Shown here piece after piece: positions 1-8,297 of a stretch of 64,000 nucleotides of DNA. The position numbers were made by a program, and so were the translations under genes. The stretch's first letter is position 1; every line of letters starts with the position of its first letter. The notes under the pieces were generated by a model. It made no database searches and was not told where the DNA came from. It saw only the letters and a program-made list of their open reading frames with translations. Source of the DNA: Rathayibacter sp. SW19 (GTDB taxonomy: Bacteria > Actinomycetota > Actinomycetes > Actinomycetales > Microbacteriaceae); assembly GCF_030866825.1 (NCBI RefSeq), contig NZ_CP133020.1, positions 4,216,001 to 4,280,000 of the forward strand, given 5' to 3'.

Positions 1-181
1 AGCCACCAACCCGACAACGCGCCAACGCGCCAAGCGCAATGATCACTCAAACTTTGCGCGGGAGGCCACCTTCACATTGGCCGCGGCAATGCCGCTTGTC
101 GTCGGCAGCCGCAAGTACGCCGGATTCGCGCAGCGGATGCCTACGGCACGTCTTCGCGCGAGCGGCCAGCGTGTGCCCCGC

Positions 182-1564
182 TTAGAGCGTCGCCCGTTTG
201 AGAAACTGCCCTCTCCCGGCAGCGCCGACATACTTTCCGTATTCTGCGATCAGATCGCCCCGCGAGTAGACGGCTGCTATCGCGCCGGGCAGGTCCCACC
301 CTTCATAGGGCGTGTAGTCCATCCGTTGGTTCTGAGTTGCGGCGCTGATCGCGGTGCGGCCTTTCGGGTCGAAGACGACAATGTCGGCATCGGACCCAGG
401 CGCAATCACGCCCTTCTTCGGATACAGGCCGAATTGGCGTGCCGGCGCCGTGGACGTGAGCTCGACGAACTTTTCCAGAGTGATCCGGTTCTGACTGACG
501 CCCTCGCCGTAGACCACGGAGAGCCGGTGCTCGACGCCGGGCCCCCCATTGGGTATCAGCCGGAAGTCGGCTTGCCCCAAGCGCTTCTTCTCCGCGAAAC
601 AGAACGGGCAGTGGTCGGAGCTGACGACGCTCAGAGTTCCCGCTCGCAGCCCGCGCCACAAGGCCGCTCGATGCTCTTCCGACCGCAGTGGCGGTGTCAG
701 CACCACCTTCGCGGCTTCGAATCCCGGCTGATCGTACAGCGAGCGATCCAGCGTCAAGTAGTGTGTGCAGGTTTCTCCGGCAACTGCCCAATCGGCGGAC
801 TGCGCCGCGGCCACGGCTTCAACGGCGCCTTCCGTGGACAGGTGTACAAAATAGATCGGGGCATCCGCCATTCGAGAGATCGTGATTGCCCGCTGGACCG
901 CTTCGACCTCAGTCGCCGGGGGTCGGGAGATCTCGTGCGATCCAGGGCCCGTCTTCCCCGCCGCTACAAGATCTGCTGCGAGCCGATCGATGACATCACC
1001 GTTTTCCGCATGAATGCAGACCTGCCCACCAACGCGACTCGACTGGCGGAGCACCTCGAACAGTTCTCCGTCATGCAGCATGAGGGTGCCACGGTAGGCC
1101 ATGAAGACTTTGAAGCTGGTGACACCCGACCGCATGATGTCCGCAAATTCGTCCGTTGCTCCGTCGTACAGGTTCGTGATGCACATGTGAAAGCCGTAAT
1201 CGATGACAGCCTTGCCGTCGGCCTTCTTGTGATGGTTCTCCAGCGAACCGAGGAGCGTGTCGCCAGCGGTCTGCATCGCGAAATCCACGACGGTCGTCGT
1301 GCCGCCGCACGCAGCAGCCCGGGTGCCGCTCTCGAAATCGTCAGCGGTTGTCGTGCCCATCATCGGGGAATCGATGTGGGTGTGCACGTCAACACCGCCG
1401 GGCAACAACAGCCGACCGCTGCAATCAACTCGTTCTACACCGTCGATGACGAGACCCGTGAAATCACCGATCGCCTCGACCTTCCCATCCTTAATCAGCA
1501 CATCGGCGTCAACCTGACCGCCACTGTTGACGACCCGCCCACCGGTCAGCATCGTGTACGTCAA
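182..1564 (-). CDS. hydA: D-hydantoinase / dihydropyrimidinase
   Basis: This 460-residue cyclic amidohydrolase should open hydantoin- or dihydropyrimidine-type rings to N-carbamoyl amino acids in the cytoplasm. The binuclear metal set is complete: HxH at His61/His63 after Asp59, a candidate carboxylated Lys152 in SFKVFMAYRG, His185 in HAEN, His241 in HLST and Asp317 in SSDHCPF. Length is normal for the family. The start is TTG, overlapping the TGA of the upstream LacI gene (TTGA); a GAGGAG lies 8 bases before it, whereas an ATG four codons later would lie 20 bases away, so TTG is preferred. Translational coupling to the regulator indicates one operon. The true substrate (hydantoin, dihydropyrimidine or imide) cannot be read from sequence. 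Confidence 0.9.
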   Translation of the reverse strand: MTYTMLTGGRVVNSGGQVDADVLIKDGKVEAIGDFTGLVIDGVERVDCSGRLLLPGGVDVHTHIDSPMMGTTTADDFESGTRAAACGGTTTVVDFAMQTAGDTLLGSLENHHKKADGKAVIDYGFHMCITNLYDGATDEFADIMRSGVTSFKVFMAYRGTLMLHDGELFEVLRQSSRVGGQVCIHAENGDVIDRLAADLVAAGKTGPGSHEISRPPATEVEAVQRAITISRMADAPIYFVHLSTEGAVEAVAAAQSADWAVAGETCTHYLTLDRSLYDQPGFEAAKVVLTPPLRSEEHRAALWRGLRAGTLSVVSSDHCPFCFAEKKRLGQADFRLIPNGGPGVEHRLSVVYGEGVSQNRITLEKFVELTSTAPARQFGLYPKKGVIAPGSDADIVVFDPKGRTAISAATQNQRMDYTPYEGWDLPGAIAAVYSRGDLIAEYGKYVGAAGRGQFLKRATL

Positions 1565-2637
1565 TTTTCGATCTCCTCTGGTTCGATGTTGTGCTTGCGG
1601 ACACTGCTTGCCGTCGAATCGCGCACGATCAACTCGGGCTTCAACATCTCGGACTCAACCGGCTTGCCGCGAAGCCGCATCAGGAGGAGTTCGAACGCCC
1701 GTCGACCCATCTCGTGCATGGGCGAACGCACGGTCGTCAACGATACGGATAGCTCGGCAGCGAGGGGCGTGTCGTTGAATCCCACCAAAGCGAGATCGGT
1801 TGGAACGGTGAGCCGGCGGTCGCGGAGCACCCCGAGCGCACCGAGCGCCGAATAGTCGTTGGTGGCGAAAATCGCGTCTGGGACTCCGCCCGCGGCCAGT
1901 ATCGTCTCTGTGCCGCTGCGGCCGCCGGCCGCATTGATGTCCCCGTACACGACTCGATGCTCCGGGATCGCGATGCCCGCATCGCGGAAGACGTCGATCG
2001 CACCCTGCGTGCGGTTCTTAAATGTCACGGCGTATGGCGGACCACCAAGGATCGCGATGTCCCTGCGTCCGGTCGCGAGCAGGTGTTCACCGACGAGCCG
2101 CCCGCCGAGATAGTCGTCACCGGTGACCGAAACGTGCCTCGGGTCGCCGCGACTGACCAGTACGAACGGAACCTCTTCTTCCGCCAACTCATCGAGAAAG
2201 GTTTCTCCCAGCTGGGCATCACCGAAGATCATCCCGTCGACGCGTCGCGCAAGCATCATCCGGGTGCGAATACGCTGGTTCTCCGGCGAGTCAAGCGAGT
2301 TGGTGACGAAGGTCGAGAACCCGTTCTCGATGGCAGCTTCCTCGATGCCCTCGTAGATCGTCGCGAGTACGAAGTCTTGCAGCCGTGGCACGATCACGCC
2401 CACCAACGACGATCGTGCAGTACGCAGGCTCGCCGCGTGCGGGTTCGGGTGGTAGTTCAACTCACGAGCCAGGCTCTGCACGCGTTCGACCGTCTCGGGC
2501 GCCGCCCAGCGTCCGACATCGCTCCCCGGGGTGTTGAGCACACGGGACACCGTCGAAACATGCAGCCCCAGGATCTCCGACATCATTCGCAATGTGACCG
2601 GGCGGCTCTTCGCAGGACTCACGGCAACCTCATTCAT
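1561..2637 (-). CDS. LacI-family transcriptional regulator
   Basis: A 358-residue LacI/GalR repressor. The N-terminus carries the LacI helix-turn-helix and hinge (VTLRMMSEILGLHVSTVSRV, followed by a Pro-His-Ala-Ala-Ser-Leu-type segment), then a periplasmic-binding-protein-like sensor domain with VGVIVPRLQDF and ending near LIVRDSTA. I chose the ATG at 2637 because the family normally begins only about ten residues before the helix-turn-helix; an upstream start at 2670 is open but adds an unusual Cys-rich leader. No strong ribosome site is visible. It overlaps the hydantoinase by four bases and is divergent from the asparaginase pair, so it probably represses both through the 275-base gap between them. 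The effector is unknown. Confidence 0.9.
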   Translation of the reverse strand: MNEVAVSPAKSRPVTLRMMSEILGLHVSTVSRVLNTPGSDVGRWAAPETVERVQSLARELNYHPNPHAASLRTARSSLVGVIVPRLQDFVLATIYEGIEEAAIENGFSTFVTNSLDSPENQRIRTRMMLARRVDGMIFGDAQLGETFLDELAEEEVPFVLVSRGDPRHVSVTGDDYLGGRLVGEHLLATGRRDIAILGGPPYAVTFKNRTQGAIDVFRDAGIAIPEHRVVYGDINAAGGRSGTETILAAGGVPDAIFATNDYSALGALGVLRDRRLTVPTDLALVGFNDTPLAAELSVSLTTVRSPMHEMGRRAFELLLMRLRGKPVESEMLKPELIVRDSTASSVRKHNIEPEEIEN

Positions 2638-2819
2638 TGAGACAAAGCACCGGATGCACGATGCGGACAACCACTATCCCCAAGCCCGAACGGAGACGCC
2701 GTCATCATATCGGGGCGAGGTGCTCCTGCGCACGCTCCGCGCCGTGCAATAGGCAAACGATTGGGCCCCTGATAGCGTGGAGCCAATGGACCGCACTCAA
2801 GCGGGTTCCTCGATGTCGA

Positions 2820-2880
2820 GTCGTAGCAGAGTCGTAGCAGAGTCGTAGCAGCGTCGTAACGGCGTCGAAGCGGCGTCATA
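2820..2880. repeat. 11-bp tandem repeat array in the lacI-asparaginase divergent gap
   Basis: Five consecutive 11-base units followed by a partial sixth. Units one and two are identical (GTCGTAGCAGA), and the others drift (GTCGTAGCAGC, GTCGTAACGGC, GTCGAAGCGGC). The period is about one helical turn. It ends 32 bases before the asparaginase start, in the space expected to hold its promoter and operator. It may be a regulatory array or simple slippage. Confidence 0.8.
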
Positions 2881-2912
2881 GCCACCGAGGCCAGTGCAGA
2901 TTTCGGAGGTCA

Positions 2913-3971
2913 GTGAAGATTTCTAAGGTGCTTGTTCTTTCTACCGGCGGCACGATTTCGTCGCGGCAAAGCGTGCGCGGCGGTCTGGTGGCGACGGATG
3001 GCGCCGAACAGCTGTTGTCTCGCGTTTCCATAGCGGGTCCCCGCGCGTCACACGGCGCGGCCGATGTCGCGACCGCCCACCCGACCGCCCACGCCCAGAA
3101 CCTCGACATCGAGGTGCAGGACGTCCTCAAAGTGCTCAGCTTTCTTCTTCAGCCCGCGGACATGCTGGAGATCGCCCGCAGAATTCGCGCGGGCCTGGCC
3201 GACGCGGCCATCGCCGGCGTTGTTGTCACCCACGGAACCGACACGATGGAGGAGACCGCGTTCCTCGCCGACCTCGTGCACGCCGATTCACGCCCGGTCG
3301 TCTTCACCGGCGCCCAACGATCTGCGGATGCCCCGGATGCGGATGGTCCGCGCAACCTGTCCGACGCGATCGCGGTGGCGGCATCCGACGACGCACGCGG
3401 CCTGGGCGCGATGATCGTCTTCGACGGGCTGATCTTCGCCGCCTCGGGCACGCGGAAGGCTCACACGATCGCGCCAGCGGCTTTCGCATCGGCGTCGGGC
3501 GGGCCGATCGGCCGGGTGCGCGACGGCGCAGTCATCGTCGATGCCTCGCCAAGACGAGCGGCACCGATCTCACTCGACACCATTGATCTGACCGACGCTA
3601 CCGTCGACATCGTCCCGGTCTATCCCGGCGTAAGCGCCGGCGCGCTGCACGCTGTCGTCGCCGCCGGCGCCACCGGAATCGTGCTTGAGGCGACGGGCGC
3701 CGGCAACGCAAATCCGGAGTTCTGTCGCGAGGTCGCGCAGCTCACCGCCCGGGGCGTCGTCGTCGCGCTGTCCACGCGGGTTCCGGCCGGACCGGTTACC
3801 CCGCTCTATGCGTCCGGGGGTGGCGTCGACCTGGTCGCCGCCGGTGCCATCCCGATCGGCACATTGCGATCCTCGCAAGCCCGGATGCTGCTGCTCGCCC
3901 TCCTGGGCAGCCTCCGCGACCCAGCGCTGGTTCGCTCAGAACTGAGCCGCCGATGTGGCCGGCACAGCTGA
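2913..3971 (+). CDS. ansA: Asparaginase-family amidohydrolase
   Basis: A 352-residue cytoplasmic asparaginase/glutaminase family enzyme (no signal peptide). Both Thr nucleophile regions are present: STGGTISS with Thr14, and VVTHGTDTMEE (residues 103-114) with the second Thr-Asp pair, followed by VVFTGAQR. GTG start; GGAGG lies only three bases upstream, an unusually short spacing. It is followed after 19 bases by the CE4-fold hydrolase and faces lacI-hydantoinase. In this context the substrate may be a half-amide or an N-carbamoyl product released from ring opening rather than asparagine itself; that is inference. The start could be a few codons off. Confidence 0.85.
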   Translation: MKISKVLVLSTGGTISSRQSVRGGLVATDGAEQLLSRVSIAGPRASHGAADVATAHPTAHAQNLDIEVQDVLKVLSFLLQPADMLEIARRIRAGLADAAIAGVVVTHGTDTMEETAFLADLVHADSRPVVFTGAQRSADAPDADGPRNLSDAIAVAASDDARGLGAMIVFDGLIFAASGTRKAHTIAPAAFASASGGPIGRVRDGAVIVDASPRRAAPISLDTIDLTDATVDIVPVYPGVSAGALHAVVAAGATGIVLEATGAGNANPEFCREVAQLTARGVVVALSTRVPAGPVTPLYASGGGVDLVAAGAIPIGTLRSSQARMLLLALLGSLRDPALVRSELSRRCGRHS

Positions 3972-3990
3972 CTGAAAGGAATGATTGAAA

Positions 3991-4869
3991 ATGGCAAAGA
4001 ACATTCGCGTCGCTTTCGGAGTCGACCTTGACGCCGTCGCGGGCTGGCTGGGATCGTATGGCGGTGAGAACTCGCCCGATGACATCTCTCGAGGCATGTT
4101 CGCGGGGGAGGTCGGAACGCCCCGCGTGCTCAATCTGTTCAAGCGCTATGACCTGCGCACAACATGGTTTCTGCCCGGCCATTCGATCGAGACGTTCCCA
4201 GACCAGACCCGCATGATCGTCGATGCCGGGCACGAGGTGGGTGTGCACGGCTATTCGCACGAGAACCCGATCGCGATGACGCGCGAGCAGGAGAGTGCCG
4301 TGCTGGACCGCTCGATCGAGCTCATCGAACGCACGACTGGCAAGCGCCCGACCGGCTGCGTTGCACCCTGGTGGGAATTCTCGCCGGTGACCTCGGAACT
4401 GCTGATCGAGCGAGGGATCAAGTACGACCACTCGCTCATGCACAACGACTTCACTCCCTATTACACGCGCGTCGGCGACACCTGGACGAACATCGACTAC
4501 TCGCAGCCGGCGGAGACCTGGATGAAGCCGCTGGTGCGCGGCGAGGAGACCAGCCTCGTCGAGATTCCTGCCAACTGGTATCTGGACGACCTGCCGCCCA
4601 TGATGTTCATCAAGGCCAGCCCGAACAGTCACGGTTTCGTGAGCCCACGCGAGCTCGAGCAGACCTGGCGCGACCAGTTCGACTGGGTCTATCGCGAGAT
4701 GGACGACGCGATCTTCCCGATGACGATCCATCCGGATGTGTCAGGGCGCCCGCAGGTGCTGCTCATGCTTGAGCGGTTGATCGAGCACATCAACGGGCAT
4801 GACGGCATCCATTGGTCAACATTCGACGAGATCGCCGACGATTTCATCGCCCGCAACCCGCGGCCCTGA
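3991..4869 (+). CDS. CE4-fold (polysaccharide deacetylase-like) hydrolase, possible cyclic imidase
   Basis: A 292-residue NodB/CE4-fold hydrolase, very close in layout to the Helicobacter HP0310/PgdA-type group (start FGVDLDAVAGWLGSYGGE, ending IADDFIARNP). Metal-binding candidates are Asp12/Asp14, His86 and His90 in HGYSHENP; APWWEFSP and MTIHPDV form later conserved motifs. The ATG at 3991 has AAAGGA about 10 bases upstream; a TTG six bases earlier lacks support. No signal peptide is present, which argues against a wall-modifying role. Family knowledge: this subgroup includes allantoinase PuuE-like enzymes and, as I recall, a Pseudomonas cyclic imide hydrolase. Beside a hydantoinase and an asparaginase, imide or ureide ring opening is the better guess. 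Confidence 0.85.
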   Translation: MAKNIRVAFGVDLDAVAGWLGSYGGENSPDDISRGMFAGEVGTPRVLNLFKRYDLRTTWFLPGHSIETFPDQTRMIVDAGHEVGVHGYSHENPIAMTREQESAVLDRSIELIERTTGKRPTGCVAPWWEFSPVTSELLIERGIKYDHSLMHNDFTPYYTRVGDTWTNIDYSQPAETWMKPLVRGEETSLVEIPANWYLDDLPPMMFIKASPNSHGFVSPRELEQTWRDQFDWVYREMDDAIFPMTIHPDVSGRPQVLLMLERLIEHINGHDGIHWSTFDEIADDFIARNPRP

Positions 4870-4914
4870 GCTGCTGAGCGCGCTGCAAACGTGGCCCGTT
4901 CTGCGCCAACTTGT

Positions 4915-4947
4915 GCACGGTGCGCCACTTCAGGTGGCGCACCGTGC
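4915..4947. terminator. Perfect 14-bp inverted repeat between convergent genes
   Basis: GCACGGTGCGCCAC and its exact reverse complement flank a 5-base TTCAG loop. It sits between the convergent hydrolase and paaZ. There is no T-run, so it is terminator-like rather than a canonical intrinsic terminator. The core GTGCGCCACTT recurs after hutH at 61814. Confidence 0.55.
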
Positions 4948-4981
4948 AACAGGTGGCGCACCGACCAACGCTCGGCGGCGC

Positions 4982-7159
4982 CTACTGTTTCGCCACCAAG
5001 GTGAGCACGTCGTAGGTTGCGACGATCTCGTCGTTCTGATTTGTCAGAACGGCATCCCAGCGCACCTCGCCGTAGTCGTCGGTCTCGCGCGGGGTGATCT
5101 GCTTCGCCGTCAACGCCACCCGGATGCTGTCCCCCGGCGACACTGGAGTCACGAACCGCAGATTCTCCAGCCCGTAATTCGCCAACACCGGCCCAGGGGC
5201 CGGGTCGACGAACAGGCCGGCCGCGAACGAAACGAGCAGATAACCATGTGCGACCCGACCGGGGAAGAACGGATTCGCCGCCGCGGCCTCCTCGTCCATG
5301 TGCGCATAGAACGTGTCGCCGGTGAACTGCGCGAAGTGTTCGATGTCTTCCAGGCTCACAACGCGCGATTCTGAGACGACCTGGTCGCCGAGTCGCAGTT
5401 CTGCCAGCGATTTGCGGAACGGATGCGCGCCATCCGCCCGCACGCTCGCGCCCGCATGCCACACCCCGGTGATCGCCGTCAGCAACTCCGGGGTGCCCTG
5501 GATTGCCGTGCGCTGCATGTAGTGCAACACTGCGCGAATGCCGCCGAGCTCCTCCCCGCCGCCGGCCCGCCCCGGGCCACCGTGCACGAGATGCGGCACC
5601 GGCGAACCGTGCCCGGTCGAGGTGCGGGCGTCATCCCGATCGAGCATCAGCACGCGCCCGTTGTACGCGGCAATGCCGCTCATCAGTTCGGTTGCGATCC
5701 GTGGGTCGCGGGTGGCGATGCTCGTCACCAGCGAACCGCCGCCCTGCGCGACCAGCGCGACGGCCTCTGCGGTCGAGTCGTACGCGATCACGCTCGACAC
5801 CGGCCCAAACGCCTCGATCTGATGCACGGCGGGGGCCCCGCCGTCGGTGAAGTAGAGCAGCATCGGGTCGATGAACGCGCCGGTCTCGGTCCCTGAGCTT
5901 GTTCCGGTCCCTGAGCCGGTCTCGGTCCCTGCGCCAGCCTCGGTCCCTGAACCGCTCTCGATCCCTGAGCCGGCCTCGGTCCCTGAGGTTGCCGAAGGGC
6001 CCGGCGCTTCGGCAAGCTCAGCGACCGGAAACCCAGCGACCGGAAACCCAGCGACCGAGCCAACGACCACCTGGCCGCCGCCAGCGATCAGTTCCTGCAC
6101 GCGTCGGCGCACTTCGTCGCGTTGCGCAAGCGACACGAGCGGCCCCATGGTCACGCCCTCCTCGCGTGGGTCGCCGACGACGACGCGATCCGCGATCCGC
6201 ACGGCAACGGCGTCGATGACCGGCTTGACGGATGCCCGCGGCACGATCGCACGCCGGATCGCCGTGCACTTCTGGCCGGCCTTCACCGTCATCTCGGTGA
6301 CGAGCTGCCTCACGAACGCGTCGAATTCTGGGGTGCCCTCGACAGCGTCCGCCCCGAGTACGGATGCGTTGATCGAGTCGGTCTCGCTCGTGAACCGCAC
6401 GCCGCCGGTCTGGATCGAGTCGTGCGCGCGCAGCCGTTCAGCGGTCGACGCCGACCCGGTGAATGAAACGAGGTCGCCGAGACGCAGTTCGTCGAACAGC
6501 GTCGGCACGGCGCCGGAAACCAGCTGGAGCGAGCCGTCGGGCAGCAGCCCGGAGTCGACGAGAACGCGCACGAACGCTTCTGCCAGGTAGCCGCTCGGCG
6601 TCGCCGGCTTGATCAGGCTCGGTACGCCGGCAAGGAACGCGGGTGCGAACTTTTCGAGTGCGCCCCAGACCGGAAAGTTGAACGCGTTGATCTGCACGGC
6701 GACGCCCGGCAGCCGGGTATAGATATGCCGCCCGAGGAATGAACCGTCTTTCGACAGCGACTCGACCGGGCCATCGAGGTAGACCTGCGCGTTCGGCAGC
6801 TCGCGGCGGCCCTTCGACGAGTAGGTGAACAGCACACCGATGCCCCCATCGATGTCGACCCAGGAGTCCGCCTTCGTAGCGCCCGTGCGGGCCGAGAGCT
6901 CGTACAGTTCCGGCTTGTGCTCGGTGAGCACCTGCGCCATTTGTTTGAGCAACACGGCGCGCTGATGGAAGGTCAGGGTGCCGAGGGAGGCCTGCCCGAC
7001 CGTGCGCGCGTAGTCGAGCGCCGCGCCGAGATCGAGGCCGCGTGTGCTGACTCGCGTCACGGGCTCGCCTGTGGATGCGTCGAGCACCTCGACCGCGCCG
7101 ACCGTCGTGGCCGTCGTCGACCAGGCTCCGCCGACGTAGCTGGGCAGGATGTCGATCAT
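4982..7159 (-). CDS. paaZ: Bifunctional PaaZ: aldehyde dehydrogenase / oxepin-CoA hydrolase (MaoC)
   Basis: A 725-residue fusion acting in phenylacetate degradation: the C-terminal MaoC hydratase opens oxepin-CoA and the N-terminal aldehyde dehydrogenase oxidises the resulting semialdehyde-CoA. The ALDH part shows the PWNF-like INAFNFPVWG (157-166), the FTGSAS loop, Glu259 and catalytic Cys298 in AGQKCTA. The MaoC part near the C-terminus has FTGDTFYAHMDEEAA and RVAHGYLL. The usual family length is about 680 residues; the excess is a Gly/Ser/Thr/Glu-rich segment at 368-428 created by DNA repeats, between the catalytic Cys region and the end of the ALDH domain. It is last in the paa operon, 235 bases after paaH, with repeat DNA between. 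Confidence 0.92.
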   Translation of the reverse strand: MIDILPSYVGGAWSTTATTVGAVEVLDASTGEPVTRVSTRGLDLGAALDYARTVGQASLGTLTFHQRAVLLKQMAQVLTEHKPELYELSARTGATKADSWVDIDGGIGVLFTYSSKGRRELPNAQVYLDGPVESLSKDGSFLGRHIYTRLPGVAVQINAFNFPVWGALEKFAPAFLAGVPSLIKPATPSGYLAEAFVRVLVDSGLLPDGSLQLVSGAVPTLFDELRLGDLVSFTGSASTAERLRAHDSIQTGGVRFTSETDSINASVLGADAVEGTPEFDAFVRQLVTEMTVKAGQKCTAIRRAIVPRASVKPVIDAVAVRIADRVVVGDPREEGVTMGPLVSLAQRDEVRRRVQELIAGGGQVVVGSVAGFPVAGFPVAELAEAPGPSATSGTEAGSGIESGSGTEAGAGTETGSGTGTSSGTETGAFIDPMLLYFTDGGAPAVHQIEAFGPVSSVIAYDSTAEAVALVAQGGGSLVTSIATRDPRIATELMSGIAAYNGRVLMLDRDDARTSTGHGSPVPHLVHGGPGRAGGGEELGGIRAVLHYMQRTAIQGTPELLTAITGVWHAGASVRADGAHPFRKSLAELRLGDQVVSESRVVSLEDIEHFAQFTGDTFYAHMDEEAAAANPFFPGRVAHGYLLVSFAAGLFVDPAPGPVLANYGLENLRFVTPVSPGDSIRVALTAKQITPRETDDYGEVRWDAVLTNQNDEIVATYDVLTLVAKQ
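5876..6055 (-). repeat. In-frame repeat insertion inside paaZ
   Basis: This part of paaZ consists of degenerate copies of a roughly 18-base unit around GGTCCCTGAGCC (+ strand), plus a duplicated GGAAACCCAGCGACC and a CTTCGGCAAGCTCAGCGACC motif. It encodes AGFPVAGFPVA and then alternating GT/GS/ETG dipeptides without breaking the frame. The same GGTCCCTGAG and CAAGCTCAG words occur in intergenic repeats near 11280-11330 and in the E2 gene near 51468. Confidence 0.85.
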
Positions 7160-7186
7160 GGTTGCACCTTTCGTTCGTTTCGGGCT

Positions 7187-7390
7187 CCGCTGGTCGAGCG
7201 GTGCCCTGAGGAGGCCGCCCGCGGCCGTATCGAAGGGGAGGCCGCCCGCGGCCGTATTGAGACGCCCCGAGCCGACCTACTGAGGTCTCGATACGCGTGC
7301 TCGCTGCGCTCGCGCGCTACTCGACCAACAACCGCGTGCTCGCTGCGCTCGCGCGCTACTCGACCAACAACTGGCGCTACCCGACCAGCG
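7187..7390. repeat. Intergenic palindromic repeat cluster (paaH-paaZ gap)
   Basis: The 235-base gap between paaH and paaZ is filled by repeats: a TGGTCGAGCGGTGCCCTGAG word, two copies of GAGGCCGCCCGCGGCCGTAT, and two nearly identical copies of a unit with GCGTGCTCGCTGCGCTCGCG followed by CTACTCGACCAACA (to about 7330 and 7369). The last word recurs in coding form at 53507 and 63255. No gene is seen here. Confidence 0.8.
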
Positions 7391-7394
7391 GGTA

Positions 7395-8297
7395 TCACGA
7401 CTCGTCCCAGCGGTAAAAGCCCTCGCCGGTCTTGCGGCCGAGTTTGCCTTCGGCAACGAGGGCCCGTAGCAACGCGGGCGGTTCGAACCGGTCGCCGAGC
7501 TCACCGTGCAGGTACTCGGCGATGCCGAGCCGCACGTCCAGCCCGACGACGTCCGTCAGCCGCAGCGGCCCGATCGGATGCTTGTAGCCCAGCACCATCG
7601 CCGCGTCGATATCCTCTGCGGATGCGACGCCCTCCTCGAGCATGCGAATCGCCTCCAACCCGAGTGCAAGTCCCAAGCGCGACGATGCGAAGCCGGGCGA
7701 ATCCCGCACCGTCACCGGAGTCTTGCCGAGAGCGGCCACCCAGTCCTGCGCGTCCGAGACGAGCGCTGGCGTGGTCGCCGATCCGACGACGATCTCGACG
7801 AGACCCGAGGCCGGAACCGGATTGAAGAAATGCAATCCGACGAACCGCTGCGGCAGCGCGAGCGAAGCCGCCAGCGTGTCGATCGAGATCGACGATGTGT
7901 TGGTAGCGAGCGCGGCATCCGCCATCAGAACGGCCTCGACCCGGCGAAGAGCGTCGGTCTTGAGTGCCGGGTCCTCCGGCACGGCTTCGATCACGAGCCG
8001 CCGGCCCGCGAATTGTTCGACGGCGGTTCCGACGGCAAGCTGTGCCAGTAGCGCGTCGCGGGTCAGTGCCGTCCCAGCCGTGCCCGTCGCCCCACGCTCG
8101 ATGCTCTGATCGAGCGCGTGCGCGATGCGGCCGCGCGCGGCATCCGCTTCGGTGTCGTTGCGCTCAACCACCACGACGGATGCGCCGGCCAGCAGGAACG
8201 CGTGCGCGATTCCGGCGCCCATCCGCCCGCCGCCGAGCACGCCGACAGGGAACTCGGTGAGGATCGACTCCGTCGCGACTCGAGCAGTGTCGCTCAT
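7395..8297 (-). CDS. paaH: 3-hydroxyacyl-CoA dehydrogenase
   Basis: A 300-residue NAD-dependent 3-hydroxyacyl-CoA dehydrogenase, expected to oxidise 3-hydroxyadipyl-CoA in the lower phenylacetate pathway. The N-terminal Rossmann fold has GVLGGGRMGAGIAHAF and the NAD-ribose-binding acid in VVVVERND. The family signature follows: NTSSISI, then GLHFFNPVP with the catalytic His, and the helical C-terminal domain GYKHPIGPLRLTDVVGLD. Length is typical for a monofunctional PaaH/HbdA type. It overlaps the upstream hydratase by ATGA. Promoter control is probably shared with the thiolase gene at the head of the operon. Confidence 0.9.
   Translation of the reverse strand: MSDTARVATESILTEFPVGVLGGGRMGAGIAHAFLLAGASVVVVERNDTEADAARGRIAHALDQSIERGATGTAGTALTRDALLAQLAVGTAVEQFAGRRLVIEAVPEDPALKTDALRRVEAVLMADAALATNTSSISIDTLAASLALPQRFVGLHFFNPVPASGLVEIVVGSATTPALVSDAQDWVAALGKTPVTVRDSPGFASSRLGLALGLEAIRMLEEGVASAEDIDAAMVLGYKHPIGPLRLTDVVGLDVRLGIAEYLHGELGDRFEPPALLRALVAEGKLGRKTGEGFYRWDES

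Noticed and set aside
77..1855. A 592-codon open frame on the plus strand
   Set aside because: It runs antisense to the hydantoinase and lacI genes, has no family-like motifs and is rich in Arg and Pro, as expected for a mirror frame in high-GC DNA.
2820..2880. Possible CRISPR-like array
   Set aside because: Units are 11 bases with no spacers, and no cas genes are present.
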